The notes under the pieces: model-generated | Told to the model about the DNA's origin: nothing | The model's database searches: none | What the model saw: the letters and a program-made list of their open reading frames with translations, nothing else | NCBI GenBank assembly: GCA_023213315.1 | Contig: JAKCPI010021959.1 | Coordinates: 31,779 to 95,778, forward strand | Length of the DNA: 64,000 nt | From: Euborellia annulipes | Taxonomy: Eukaryota; Arthropoda; Insecta; Dermaptera; Anisolabididae | Reading direction: 5' to 3' | Made by a program: the position numbers and the translations under genes | Part shown: one piece after another, positions 10,528 through 20,399 of the stretch | How the letters are laid out: each line of letters starts with the position of its first letter | How positions within the stretch are numbered: position 1 is the stretch's first letter

Positions 10528-10738
10528 AAGATCCCAAGGAAAACCTTTGCAGCCAGGAGATTAAATAAAAAAATCTTTTATTTAATGATGTTTCGATCGC
10601 CAATCACGACCTTCACCAGTTAACAATTATTTGCCCTGATGGAGGTCGTAACCGAAACGTCGCTGAATAAAAAATTAAATAAAATATTTTTTTTTATATA
10701 ATCTCCAGGCTACAAAGTTTTCCTTCGGATCTTGATTA
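10528..10738. mobile_element. Palindromic element with hammerhead-like cores
   Basis: Outer arms pair CAAGATCC-AAGGAAAACC and CAGCCAGGAGATTAAATAAA with their complements at 10690-10738. Close to the centre each arm carries a GAAAC motif preceded by a small stem: minus strand 10620-10588 (CTGGTGAAGGTCG...CGATCGAAAC) and plus strand 10635-10662 (CTGATGGAGGTCG...ACCGAAACGTC). A sister copy is at 52716-52922. Confidence 0.7.
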
Positions 10739-10740
10739 AA

Positions 10741-10955
10741 TGGAACAAGCTCCCTGCGTCTATCTACCCCAAAACTTCAGACTTTTAAGTCTAATCTCAA
10801 CAGGCATCTTCTCAGTTCCCGCAGTTGAGTTCCCCATTTATGCCCCTCCTTTATTTATTTATTTTAAACTATATTCTTCCTGGCTCCATATGACCACTGG
10901 TTATTATAGGTCTTCCGACCTTATGCATCCATTCCAAAAAAAAAAAAAATTTTAA
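10741..10955 (+). pseudogene. Non-LTR retrotransposon 3' end (RT C-terminus, 3' UTR, poly(A))
   Basis: Read with one frameshift, the start encodes WNKLPASIYP and then KLQTFKSNLNRHLLSSRS followed by a stop. This is the usual C-terminal signature of non-LTR reverse transcriptases of the CR1/L2/Jockey type (W-N-x-L-P ... F-K-x-L-x-x-H-L). About 130 bp of 3' UTR follows, then a poly(A) run ending at about 10951. The copy is strongly 5'-truncated, as is normal for LINE insertions. The UTR recurs at 24985-25135. Confidence 0.75.
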
Positions 10956-12060
10956 ATCCACTCTGGTCAATAATATTTTATTTTAAAAACTTTTTTTTCA
11001 CTATTTTGTTTATAAAGAATTTTAAAAAAATCTACTGATAGAATAATAAATACTTTATTTATTTTTTTTAATTTCTTAATCCTTCAAGTGTATTTATTAC
11101 ATACATACATCTCTATATTTGGACCTATAGACTCAAGATGATTTTCCGGTTTATTTTAAATATATATATATAAGGTAATATAATATATAAAAAAGACGAT
11201 ATAGGTTCATAGAACTCTTAAGGGATTAGATGAGAGAATATAAATTTCGATTTCATTTTCGATTGTAGGTCAATGGCTCTTTTGTTCAAAGTCAAAAACA
11301 AATTTTTTCCAAGGGTATTCAATTTTTTTTTCACTCTTTCATTCTTAAGAATCGAAAACAATAGACCCTAATTAACTGACACTTGCTAGGTTTAATTTAT
11401 TTATTTAGGTTATTTAATTAATCTTTCAATAAAAGGACCGATAAGGAAATGAAATTCAGGTTTAATTATGAAATACAAAGAAATTATTTTCAGTGAGGAA
11501 AATGATTTTTGTAAAATTATAATCAGGTATAGCGAACTAAAAAAATATGCTCTTTTTCAGCTCTCTTTTAAATATAAAAATATTACGGAAATTAATTATA
11601 TTCTTCAGATTGAAATTCTAGGCATGACTAAATTGCTCCAAATAGAGTAAAAATATAATTCTTGGGGACTCAGATAAAAAATAATTCAATATACAGTACT
11701 ATAATATATAGTATCTAGTATTGAATGGTTATTATTGCAATAAGTATTTAATAAAATATATCAGATGTACTTACTAAATCAGCTACAGTATTTTCTAATA
11801 GAGTGGCTACGTGGAGATGAAGTGATCAGTCGGCCTTCTCAAGGCTATGGAAAATTGAGAACGATGATCTTGGAGTCCCAAGTTCTAACTGAAATCAGAG
11901 AATAAAGAAGGGAGAAGAAATGAATTATAATAAAATTGATTTTTTTTTTTTACTAAACCCATCCCCAATCTCCCCAAATAAAAAAAAAGTAAAAATAAAA
12001 GTGATATTTATAAATTAATTTACAAAATACACTATTATTATTATATTTAAATTATTATTA
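10956..12060. other. No gene or recognised repeat seen
   Basis: Very AT-rich, with a short (TA)n at 11159-11172. The 60-codon frame at 11468-11650 is ordinary AT-rich sequence with no family signature. Confidence 0.5.
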
Positions 12061-12065
12061 TAATT

Positions 12066-12107
12066 AAACTAGCCTCTCCACCCTCCTTCGGCGGGGTTCG
12101 TGTCTAG
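12066..12107 (+). mobile_element. Helitron-like 3' terminus
   Basis: A GC hairpin (CCCTCC-TTC-GGCGGGG, one mismatch) is followed by TTCGTGTCTAG and then T, the arrangement expected of a Helitron 3' end. The same CTAGTCAGAAG junction occurs at 47343. The 5' extent cannot be set. Confidence 0.5.
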
Positions 12108-12661
12108 TCAGAAGGGCTTCACCCTTCTGGACCCCCCTCCAGCTGACTCTGGCTCGCCTGTGGCGAATCGTTGACATTCTAAGGAATGGCTTAATCAAGT
12201 GCCGTAATTTTTCAGTCAACTCGTTTCAGGGAATTAATAATAAGAATGCATATCTGGCTTATTAAAACTACCACTCTCTTATCTCAAAGAATATTTATAT
12301 ATTGGGTGGTGGGTGTCGGGTCTGTCTGCCTGTCTTTATCCAATCCGAACACCATCCCCAATCTCCATAAGTAAAGAAGATTATTATTTGAAATTCCTTT
12401 CGGGATCCCCGTTTATTTACCCGAGGTGCTTTCGTGCATGAAGACACACACCTCAAACCCAACCGCCCTCTGGCCGTAGACATCTACCGGCACCAATGTT
12501 TCCTTTCTCTAACTCCTCTTCCTCCTGAGTTCGTTCCTAGCTAGTGAACTAATCCTTATTTCTGGTTCCCCTCGGTTCCTTTTATCCAGCCTCTTCTACG
12601 CTAGGGAGGATGTCCTAGTTCGAGGAGGGATTCCCTTAGCACCGGGGTGTAGCCTACTCCT
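12108..12661. other. GC-richer unassigned stretch
   Basis: Much less AT-rich than its surroundings. It contains an inverted AGAAGGGCTTCACCCTTCT at 12110-12128 and CT-rich blocks at 12500-12620. No long frame makes sense. It runs straight into the SINE H sequence and could be part of a longer unrecognised repeat. Confidence 0.35.
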
Positions 12662-12943
12662 TTCGAAGAATGGATCACTGAGAGGGAATCTTCTTTATGT
12701 CCCTTCCACAGGGCGGGATGTCACAGCAACTACCTCTCCTTGTAGAGCTGCGTGGGGGGTATTGTGGTGAGATCCAATATTCCAATCCAATGCCTTGCTT
12801 GAGGATTTGTTTATATTAAATAAATATTTTTATTTACTAATCAGGCTCTGTAGTTTATTTTTATTTAATGTAAAAATAAAGATTTGAACACGGAGCTTCT
12901 TTGTAGATGCCGACACCCTAGCCAGCTACACCAGCGAGCCCCC
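12662..12943 (-). mobile_element. tRNA-derived SINE, family H
   Basis: On the minus strand the element opens GGGGCTCGCTGGTGTAGCTGG, an A-box-like motif (TGGTGTAGCTGGCTA), and has a B-box-like GTGTTCAAATC about 45 bases on. The body matches the copy at 39793-40065. In the body, ACAAATCCTCAAGCA and the tail through CATTCTTCGAA are shared. No clean TSD could be assigned to this copy. Confidence 0.7.
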
Positions 12944-14593
12944 TCCTAAGTAAAAAAAATAAAAATTTAATCAAAAAACAATTTTTATTACTTTTCATTT
13001 GAAAGATTCAATTATTTTAATTAATTGGCTTTAATTTTTCATAAGACAAGAAAAAATTCAATCTTTCTGCGCCTCCTCTTTTGAGAATTTGGGGACCTGA
13101 ATATTTTTCCTGGACTCTCAATAACCTCTTCTGTAAGACTTTTCCAAAGGGAAGTTGGTCAAACAGCGTGACAGACGGACATTCCGCTATTATATGGCCT
13201 ATATAGATAGAAGAAGATTATTTAAATGTCATTTTACATAATCATCATATTTTATAATCTATTTGTCCATCTGTCACTGTGTAACTATAAATTTTGTAAA
13301 ATAGTGGTAAAAATTATTTTTACTCTAAAATAAAATAATTAGGAATATTCAAATATTCAAACATAAAATTTGACTTGAAAGGTTTAATGGAACTTAGGAG
13401 GTGGCAGTGAGATTACCCAACAATTGATACAATTATTTGCTTTGTATCATTTGAATAGCAAATAAATACAAACAATCAGTCATTTAACATTATTTAATGC
13501 TTCTCGTAAAGTCGTTTTATGTGCCAGCTGTCTTTTCACATCTATTGAAATCCATTGAAAACATGTTTATTTGAATTTTTTTTAGAATAATTAATGATAC
13601 AAATTTTCCAATATTTACTATTTTAATTTAGCTTAGTGGTTGAAAAATTTCTACTTTCCTTTTTTGAATTATAATTCAAAAAAGTTATCTCACGTGTTTA
13701 TATTTGTTTTTAAAATACAGTAATTTATACAATTTTATATTAAGAAGATGATTTCGATAAAATATTTATTTCGAAATAATTAATGATTTTTCTATCAATC
13801 TAAATCATTCATCTTATTTTCCAAAAGGATTGCTTAATTCCAATTTGGCTATTTTTTTTTTTTTTTATTATTATCAAGAATATTCTAATCGAGCAATGAA
13901 CTCAGGACGCCTGTGGCTATCGTAAGCAGTTTGGCCAACCAACCAACAACACCTGCAGGTGCAACTCAAAGAGATACTCACACTTTAATATCGTATTCAT
14001 TCTATTCTATTCTTTTATCAAAAAAATAAATAAATTCAATTAAAGTTGAATATAAAGACTCGTCTCATTTATTTCTTCGTTGAAAAGAATTGTAAATTAA
14101 TTTTCTTAATGAAAGGCGAATTGTATCGTCTTAATGAAATTTTATGGCCACCTCCAGTGGCTATTTTATAGAGATGGGGTGTGAATATTTCTTCTTTATT
14201 TATTTTATTTTATTGCTTTTCCCTTTGAGACATTTATTTTCCATAAGTCAATACGCATAACTTAACCCTTATATTCTCATAATTAATAGAACCTCTAGCT
14301 TTGACTAATTGAAAGTAAACTGAAATTAAGTAAATAAATTATATATATCAAATAGAATTTGGAATTAGTTTAAGCCAAGAGAAATTCTAATCAAGTTTTT
14401 TTTTTTTTTTTAATTCGCATCGAAAGAAATAGTAAGTAAAAATGAAATATTTATTTTTTTTAAATGATAAAGAACAGTAGCTATTTATTTAAATTTTGAG
14501 GAAAAAATAGACATTTGAAATATTTTTTTATCAATTATAAACTCCCTTAAAATATGAGGTTGGGTCGTTTTCAACAGTCTCTGGAATTGCTTT
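12944..14593. other. No gene or recognised repeat seen
   Basis: AT-rich sequence. A short stretch near 13900-13970 (CAGGACGCCTGTGGCTATCG ... CACCTGCAGGTGC) is less AT-rich but shows no gene or complete repeat. Confidence 0.45.
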
Positions 14594-14605
14594 AATTTTC
14601 ATCAA

Positions 14606-15103
14606 GCCCTCGGACCTTGGTGTAGGGGTTAGCGTGCTGGCCTTCTATACCACCGGACCCCAGGCAGTCCGATGATTTTATTTAAGTCATTTGGATACCA
14701 AATGGCTTAAATGAATATGCCTGGACCCCAATAGATGTATATTATTAAAATGCGAGTATCGTAAATTGGCCTAAGTTTCCGAAAAGACTGTGTGAATTCA
14801 AGGGCGGATACAAGGGGGAAGGGGTAATTACCCCCCCCCCCCCCGAGATTTGAAAAAAAATACTTTTTCTCAAAAAAAATTATTTTTAATGTAAAATTTT
14901 AAAAATTAATACTTAAAAATTTGATTTGTATTTATATTCTGGCAAACAAGAACAAAATGAGCCCTTAAATTACTGAAAAAAAAAAAATTGTGTGCTGTGC
15001 GACCAGTCACACCAGATTACCCCCCCCTCGAGAAACACCTCTGGATCCGCCCTTAAATGAATGCGAGTGAAGGTGAAAAAAAAGTGTGTGATTAAAAAAA
15101 AAA
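14606..15103 (+). mobile_element. SINE B1, interrupted by a hAT MITE
   Basis: The tRNA-like head has A box TTGGTGTAGGGGTTAGCG; its B-box region is damaged. Next come the shared body (AAGTCATTTGGATACCAAATGGCTT hairpin region, GCCTGGACCCC) and the tail with CCGAAAAGACTGTGTGAA. A family D element occupies 14799-15055, after which the GTGAAGG...GTGTGTG tail and A-run resume. TSD AATTTT/CCATCAA is present at 14594-14605 and 15104-15115 with one mismatch. Confidence 0.85.
14799..15055 (+). mobile_element. hAT MITE family D nested in SINE B1
   Basis: Ends CAAGGGCGGATAC and GGATCCGCCCTTA, with the same interior as the copy at 5890 including GTGTGCTGTGCGACCAGTCA. The flanking 8-mers TGTGAATT and AATGAATG are a degenerate TSD (5 of 8). 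It interrupts the GT-rich SINE tail, so it is younger than that SINE. Confidence 0.88.
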
Positions 15104-15706
15104 AATTTCCATCAAACGTAAAAATTGTGTTTACAACCTACCCCGGGGTAAATTTTGATCTAAAATATGATTATCTTTAAATTTTCGTATATAAGTCCAA
15201 AACTGTTTCCTATCAAATTGTTTTTTATCTATTTAAAAAAAATACCCCATTTTTGAGTAAAATTGTTCATTTAGACTCTGATAAAATATTTTATTCTAAA
15301 TTAGATTAGATATTATATTTTATTAATAAAAAATTTCTTAGTTTATTTTAAGGTTTTTCACTAATATAATTTGAATACATTTTTGTTGCTTAGGACGGGA
15401 AACGAACCTCCACCTCAGTGCTAAGGCCCAGGGCTTTAAAGGTAGTTTATTAAAGCAAAGAAAATTTATAAAGCCTTTATGGCATCTCCATATTAGGTTT
15501 TATATTATGCGTATTAATTGTTCCATAAATGGGAATCTTTATAGAATGAAAATAAAGAAGTAGAAAAGCTGACTGAATTTTGAAATTTTTAAAATGAATT
15601 ATTCATTCATCTAGTCATGAATCAGTTAGAAAATTGCTTAATACTAACAGATTTTGTTCTTTTTACTTTGCTATATATTTATTTAATTATTGGGTAGTTC
15701 TGCTGT
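15104..15706. other. No gene seen; possible tRNA-like B box near 15400
   Basis: AT-rich. GGGAAACGAACCTCCACC at 15400-15417 read in reverse gives a B-box-like GGTTCGTTTCC next to a GC-richer stretch. It could be the head of a decayed SINE, but no body follows. Confidence 0.3.
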
Positions 15707-15714
15707 GATTTGTT

Positions 15715-16201
15715 CGGTGCCGGATTCAGTCCTTAGGCGTTCGAAATCTCGAGGCCTTGCCAATATGATGATATGATTTTATCACACAACAGTTTTAGAG
15801 CCCGCCCTCTCCTCGAAATGTTCAAAATGTCCCCACAGGGCTCATAGAAAAATCGAAATTTATATACATTTTAAAAATTTTCATAAAGGATTTACCATTG
15901 AATAAAACATTATATAATTTTAAAATATGTTTATAAAGAGGGAGGGGGTAAATATTCAAAAATGAGGTCATCCCCCTACCGAAAAATAATTATCTCTCTA
16001 CGATGCTTGCTTGCCACTTTTACCAGTGGTCGCGAGTTCGCATCCACGACAAAAAATTCATTTCAATTGAATTTACTACCAATCAAGAAATTAAATAAAT
16101 AACGACGAGGTCTAAATGACTTCAGATGCCGAAAGAGAGTTTAAAAAAATTGGGGACCCATAGGCGATCGCCAACTCCGCTTAATAGATAATCCGACACT
16201 G
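15715..16201. mobile_element. hAT-type non-autonomous element, 487 bp
   Basis: Ends CGGTGCCGGATT and AATCCGACACTG are inverted, and an exact 8-bp TSD, GATTTGTT, flanks them (15707-15714 and 16202-16209). No transposase frame. Inside, 16005-16140 contains a B-box-like GAGTTCGCATCC and a SINE-B-like tail (TAAATGACTTCAGATGCCGA). Confidence 0.85.
16005..16140 (+). mobile_element. Possible third SINE B subtype, diverged
   Basis: GCTTGCCACTTTTACCAGTG and GGTCGCGAGTTCGCATCC look like part of a tRNA-like head. After an AT-rich body comes GGTCTAAATGACTTCAGATGC and CGAAAGA, similar to the tail GTCTTAAATGGCCTAAGTTG plus CCGAAAAGAC of SINE B1. It lies inside the hAT element at 15715-16201. Confidence 0.4.
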
Positions 16202-17344
16202 GATTTGTTCTACTAAAACCAAATTATTATTAATATCAGTCAGGAAGGCAAAATTTGTTTTTAGTGAAGGGTAGCAGGTCTATGTTTCATTCGGTCTAGT
16301 GACAAAATAATTTTTTTGTGAGGGAGAGTTTATAAAAAATAAATTTTTGTCTAGCAGCTGTTTTCAGTGAACGGCTTTGCTAGCCATGTGCTCCGCTCCC
16401 TTGGGGGGGGGGGGGGGACCTTGCTGATTGAACCTCTTCCAAATTTTGTAAAAAAAATCATACATTTGAAAAAAGGGTTCACATTTATCAATTTTCCTAT
16501 TTTTTGCATGTTGGTGTGAGTTTGTGGAGGAGAGGATCCCCTGGGGGACCGGCCACTGACATCTATATTTCCTTTAAAATCTGCGCGTATTATTTATTAA
16601 GATTAATAAACATAAACTTTTTAATATTTTTCGTTTTTTAGATTTTTAAGGTTTGAACCCCAAATCCTACTGCCCTTCAACTATTATAGTAATTTTGAAG
16701 AAAATCTTTTAAAATATTATTTTATATTAAGAGATACGCTTTAATATTTCGTTCTATATGTTAAATAAATAGTGCAAATTTTCATAAAAAGATAAGAATA
16801 TTCGAGGTTTTTTTAGTTCACCTCCTACCTCACCTTTTCAATGCTATACATTTCTTTAAGAATCTTTCCCCTTAATGGTTTTAAAGAATACATAAAAAAC
16901 TTAATAAATTATCACCTATCTATAAATAAAGACGTCATTGATATTCGAATTGATGTTCTCTCACGTTGCCAATGGACCATTGATCGATTCCTTGAAAAAT
17001 ATCCTTGGAAATAAATTTCGAACAAGACATCTGATCTCCCCCACGATTTCTTGTTTCAACTCAATCACTTCCTCTTCAACAGACTTGCGAATTTACTTTA
17101 GAAGTTCGTTTCCCGATAAAAACCGAACAAGACAACTTGAAAATACACTCCATTAATGTTCTAATGACTATTATCTAACTTCCGTTCTGTCTAATATCGG
17201 TCAACGGAAAGTCTCCGGAATTTAATTATGCTATTAATAACGAACATATCCAGGAAAATTTCTTGTCCCTTTAAAAAATATTCTATTAGAGAGTTCACAT
17301 CTTGTACTTGAGGTTAGAATTCGCTTCCCGTCCCAAGCGATGGA

Positions 17345-17560
17345 ATTTTTCTAAATTTTTTAAAATGTTGACAAATGTCAATATTGTTAATCTAAAGATC
17401 TAGCGAAATGGGTGCGGATCCCAGGCAGTCTAATGAATTTATTTAATCCATTTGGATACCAAATGATATACCTGGTAGATGGACACCAACATATATCCTT
17501 AACTAATATTAAGTATTATTTAAAATCTAAATGGCCCATGATGCGACGAAGACTTGATAA
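17345..17560 (+). mobile_element. SINE B2, 5'-degraded
   Basis: Head remnant TTGACAAATGTCAATATTG, then a B-box-like GGGTGCGGATCCCAGG, followed by the common SINE B body (CAGGCAGTCTAATGAATTT, CCATTTGGATACCAAATG, ACCTGGTAGATGGACACC). A run of 15 A at 17560-17574 probably marks the tail. The head type matches 34060 and 49570. Confidence 0.65.
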
Positions 17561-17890
17561 AAAAAAAAAAAAAACTTACCGGCTACTGAAAGATGTCTAT
17601 AAAAGGTCGTCTGCATATGGAGAATGTGTCTACGAGATTTAAATAAGGATCCAGATAACTGAAAAAATGAAAAGATTAATACATTTTAGATTGCAAAATA
17701 CATTTCAATTTAAAAATTAAGAAACTTTGTCCTAAAATTAATATTAATCATTTGCGCCATTTGTGGTATGGGAGAGAGAAACCTTGAAAATTTTCCCTTG
17801 AAATTTGCTTATAAGCCTTTTGGAATTCGCGCTTTCCCATTATTAATATAAACTAAAAACTTGAAGAAATAAAGTGGCTGTTGTATTAAA

Positions 17891-18301
17891 CAATAAGAGG
17901 CTAAAGGAGCGGGCAGCCAGGTAGTTAGTCTCCACGAAATGAAACTCTCTGTTGAGGAAACAGTTTCGGTTTTAATGAAATATAACCACCATCAGTCCAT
18001 TTATCGAGAGTGTGAGCTCAAATGACAGAGCATTGAGTCTTACAAAACAATTTTGTATCTCAAACTTGGCGTATCATATAAGCTGATTGTTGCTTTGTAT
18101 TTTATACAAATAATTTATGTATAATACACATCTACTGACAACTCCACAAAATGACTCAATGCTTTGTCATTTGAGCTCACACTCTCGATAAATGGACTGA
18201 TGATGGTTATATTTCATTAAAACCTAAACTGTTTCCTCAACAGAGAGTTTCATTTCGTGGAGACCAACTACCTGGCTGCCCGCTCCTTTAGTCTCTTATT
18301 G
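17891..18301. mobile_element. Large foldback element with arms of about 150 bp
   Basis: Left arm about 17891-18042 and right arm about 18149-18301 are reverse complements with few mismatches; the loop is about 105 bp. Landmarks: AATAAGAGGCTAAAGGAGCG, ACTCTCTGTTGAGGAAACAG, ATTTATCGAGAGTGTGAGCT. Flanks GTATTAAAC and GTATAAAC could be an imperfect TSD. No coding capacity. Confidence 0.8.
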
Positions 18302-19630
18302 TATAAACTAAAAACAAAATTAAAATTTTAATTAAACCAGATTCGAATCTACTGAGAGGGAGCTGCCCCTTCCCTAAAATAAACTTTTTTGGATTTATAT
18401 AGGCCTACATAATATATTTGGACAAATTCAAACACACTCGCTCATATACATGTGCCATATATGAGGTTATGGCGAGACCATTCCTTTCCTAAATTAACTT
18501 TTGGTCCATCACCCTAAACTGGTTATTTTTTAATATTGCAAAAATAAGACGAATTAGAGGATTGAAAATGATTAAATTTAATTTAAGTGAAGCAGTTCAA
18601 CAAACCAAGATACTACAATATAAGGTTAACAATTTATGACGTTTTATTTTTGGACTTAGCAATTTGACATTTGAAAACTTTATAATTAACATTTCTCTAT
18701 AATTAACAAATAAATTAATAAATCATACTCACTATTTAAAAATAAAGAACATTTTTGGAACATTTTACTGTTCTTCTTTTTCTTAGAAGATATGAACTCA
18801 CAAAATTCTTTTAAAAGTTATTTTAGATAATAATATGAAGTTAGAATTTTTTTATTTTTAAACAATGTACAGTGTTGATAGATTCACACGCTAATTGCAA
18901 TTCAAACACCAGGCCGAAGGAGCTGACTGTTCTCTTATTAATTTTATTATTAATAATTTCCGATAATTTTGTCTTTAATGAGTTTTTATTTTTTGATGAT
19001 AAGATTTTTTATATTGATATATTGAAGAATTTTTAAATCAACTTACTAAGATTAATTAATTCAACTTATAACTTCACGTCATTTTTAAAATCATTAAAAT
19101 CAAATATTAATCCCGGTTATTTTTTAAGTCAAGCTTATTTATTTATTTATTATTAATATTTAATTATTTTATTATTTATTTATTAATATTTTGATTTTTT
19201 ATGAAAATAGAAAAAAAGAGTTTGAATTTATTTTTAAACAATGCTTGTGTTGATAGTTTTACACTGGTCGTCAACTTTCCCGGCGAAAGCAGCTGACTCG
19301 GCTGTCACTTATCTATTTTTATCATCAAGGTCCAATAGTTTTATTTTTATTTTGTGTTTTTATTTTGTTATTTGTTAATTCAAGATTTCATTTTTATATA
19401 TACTGGTATTGGTAAGTTGATTCAATCTAACAACATATTTATTGATATAATCTTTCATATATCAAAGAAATATTTTCTTCTTGATTTCCATTCTTTCAAA
19501 TCAATATAATCTTTACTAAAAATATAATAATATTCCCTAGGCAATATATCAATATATATTTACCCACTAATCAAGGTATATTTCGGTGTTATAGGGGAAT
19601 ATGGTCAACATACTACAGACATTTTGTTCA
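18302..19630 (+). repeat. AT-rich stretch with a diverged direct repeat
   Basis: Two blocks about 380 bp apart share TTATTTTTAAACAATG followed by GTGTTGATAG, then a GC-richer AGCTGACT box (about 18845-18950 and 19225-19315). This could be a decayed two-unit repeat. No gene is visible across the interval. Confidence 0.35.
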
Positions 19631-19639
19631 GATAATAAA

Positions 19640-19862
19640 AGATTTTTTAGAAGGTTGAATAAAAAGGCTAAAAGCAACTATGATTATTTCTTTATTGCTT
19701 TAAACCCGCAGCGACGTTTCGGTCGATTATGCGACCATCTTCATGACTATAATGGAGCATTAAAGCCATGAAGATGGTCGCATAGTCGACCGAAACGTCG
19801 CTGTGAGTTTGAGCCAATAAAGAAATAATCATAGCTGCTTAGCCATTTTATTCAATCTTCTA
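19640..19862. mobile_element. Palindrome with paired hammerhead-like cores
   Basis: Arms of about 95 bp (19640-19733 and 19767-19862) surround a short centre. Each arm carries, reading outward from the centre, ATGAAGATGGTCG-loop-CGACCGAAACGTCG (minus strand 19745-19711; plus strand 19766-19800). The outer parts, AATAAAGAAATAATCATAG and GCCATTTTATTCAA, partly match the single-arm copy at 33890. Confidence 0.75.
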
Positions 19863-19961
19863 CATATTGATTCAGCTATTCACCTCGTTTACATAAAAAT
19901 ATTTTAGTTCCTTCAAGTTCAGCCTTTTTTATCTGAGATATCTCTTGCTTTTTATTGAAGC

Positions 19962-20216
19962 TTGGTCCAGCAAGATGTAAATCTATTTGTGGTGCAGTGC
20001 AGAAGGGCTCCATCCCCCTCCAACATACGCACTGACCTCCCCTCCGCCACCTGTGCCAAGCTTACCTATGCAGACAGCGCATGCCCACTCCAATCCCCTC
20101 TCTTCCTCGACGCTATCCCTCCATCCGACTCATTCTCTCTGTTTTGTCTTTTCCAGTCGCTGTTGGTCCGCCAACTATCCAACATCAACTATACTATGTG
20201 TTTAAGTGGAGTGTAG
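19962..20216 (+). pseudogene. Decayed Jockey/CR1-like reverse transcriptase fragment
   Basis: One frame reads RAPSPSNIRTDLPSATCAKL then TYADSACPLQ. This aligns with the non-LTR RT region (V)LAPxLFNIYTNDLP...YADD, with the last D changed to S. The continuation LHPTHSLCFVF...SANYPTSTILC, like the block after YADD in Jockey-type RTs, lies in the next frame, so there is at least one frameshift. This patch is clearly GC-richer than its surroundings. I am fairly sure it is RT-derived but not of the exact clade. Confidence 0.6.
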
Positions 20217-20239
20217 TGAGGATGTGTATTATTACTCAA

Positions 20240-20395
20240 AGACATCGTGATTGAATGGGCTTGAGGACGAGGCGGGCCACTCATCAAAGAAAGGGTCTTT
20301 ACGGCCCTTGCAATCATCAATGCTCTTGCTACTGCAAACAACAAATACACTTACGCTGAGTACAGCGATGACAACATTGGATAATAGGTAAGTTA
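20240..20395 (+). other. GC-richer remnant with a perfect splice-donor match
   Basis: After the RT remnant, a frame ITERV-like (IKERVFTALAIINALATANN, then KYTYAEYSDDNIG) stays open until a stop at 20390. An AG|GTAAGT donor consensus lies at 20389-20396. It may be more of the decayed LINE or a real exon end; no family is recognised. Confidence 0.25.
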
Positions 20396-20399
20396 TTAA

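Noticed and set aside
10588..10662. Canonical active hammerhead ribozyme
   Set aside because: CTGATGG and CTGGTGA depart from CTGANGA, and an extra base separates the core from stem II, so only a hammerhead-like relation is claimed.
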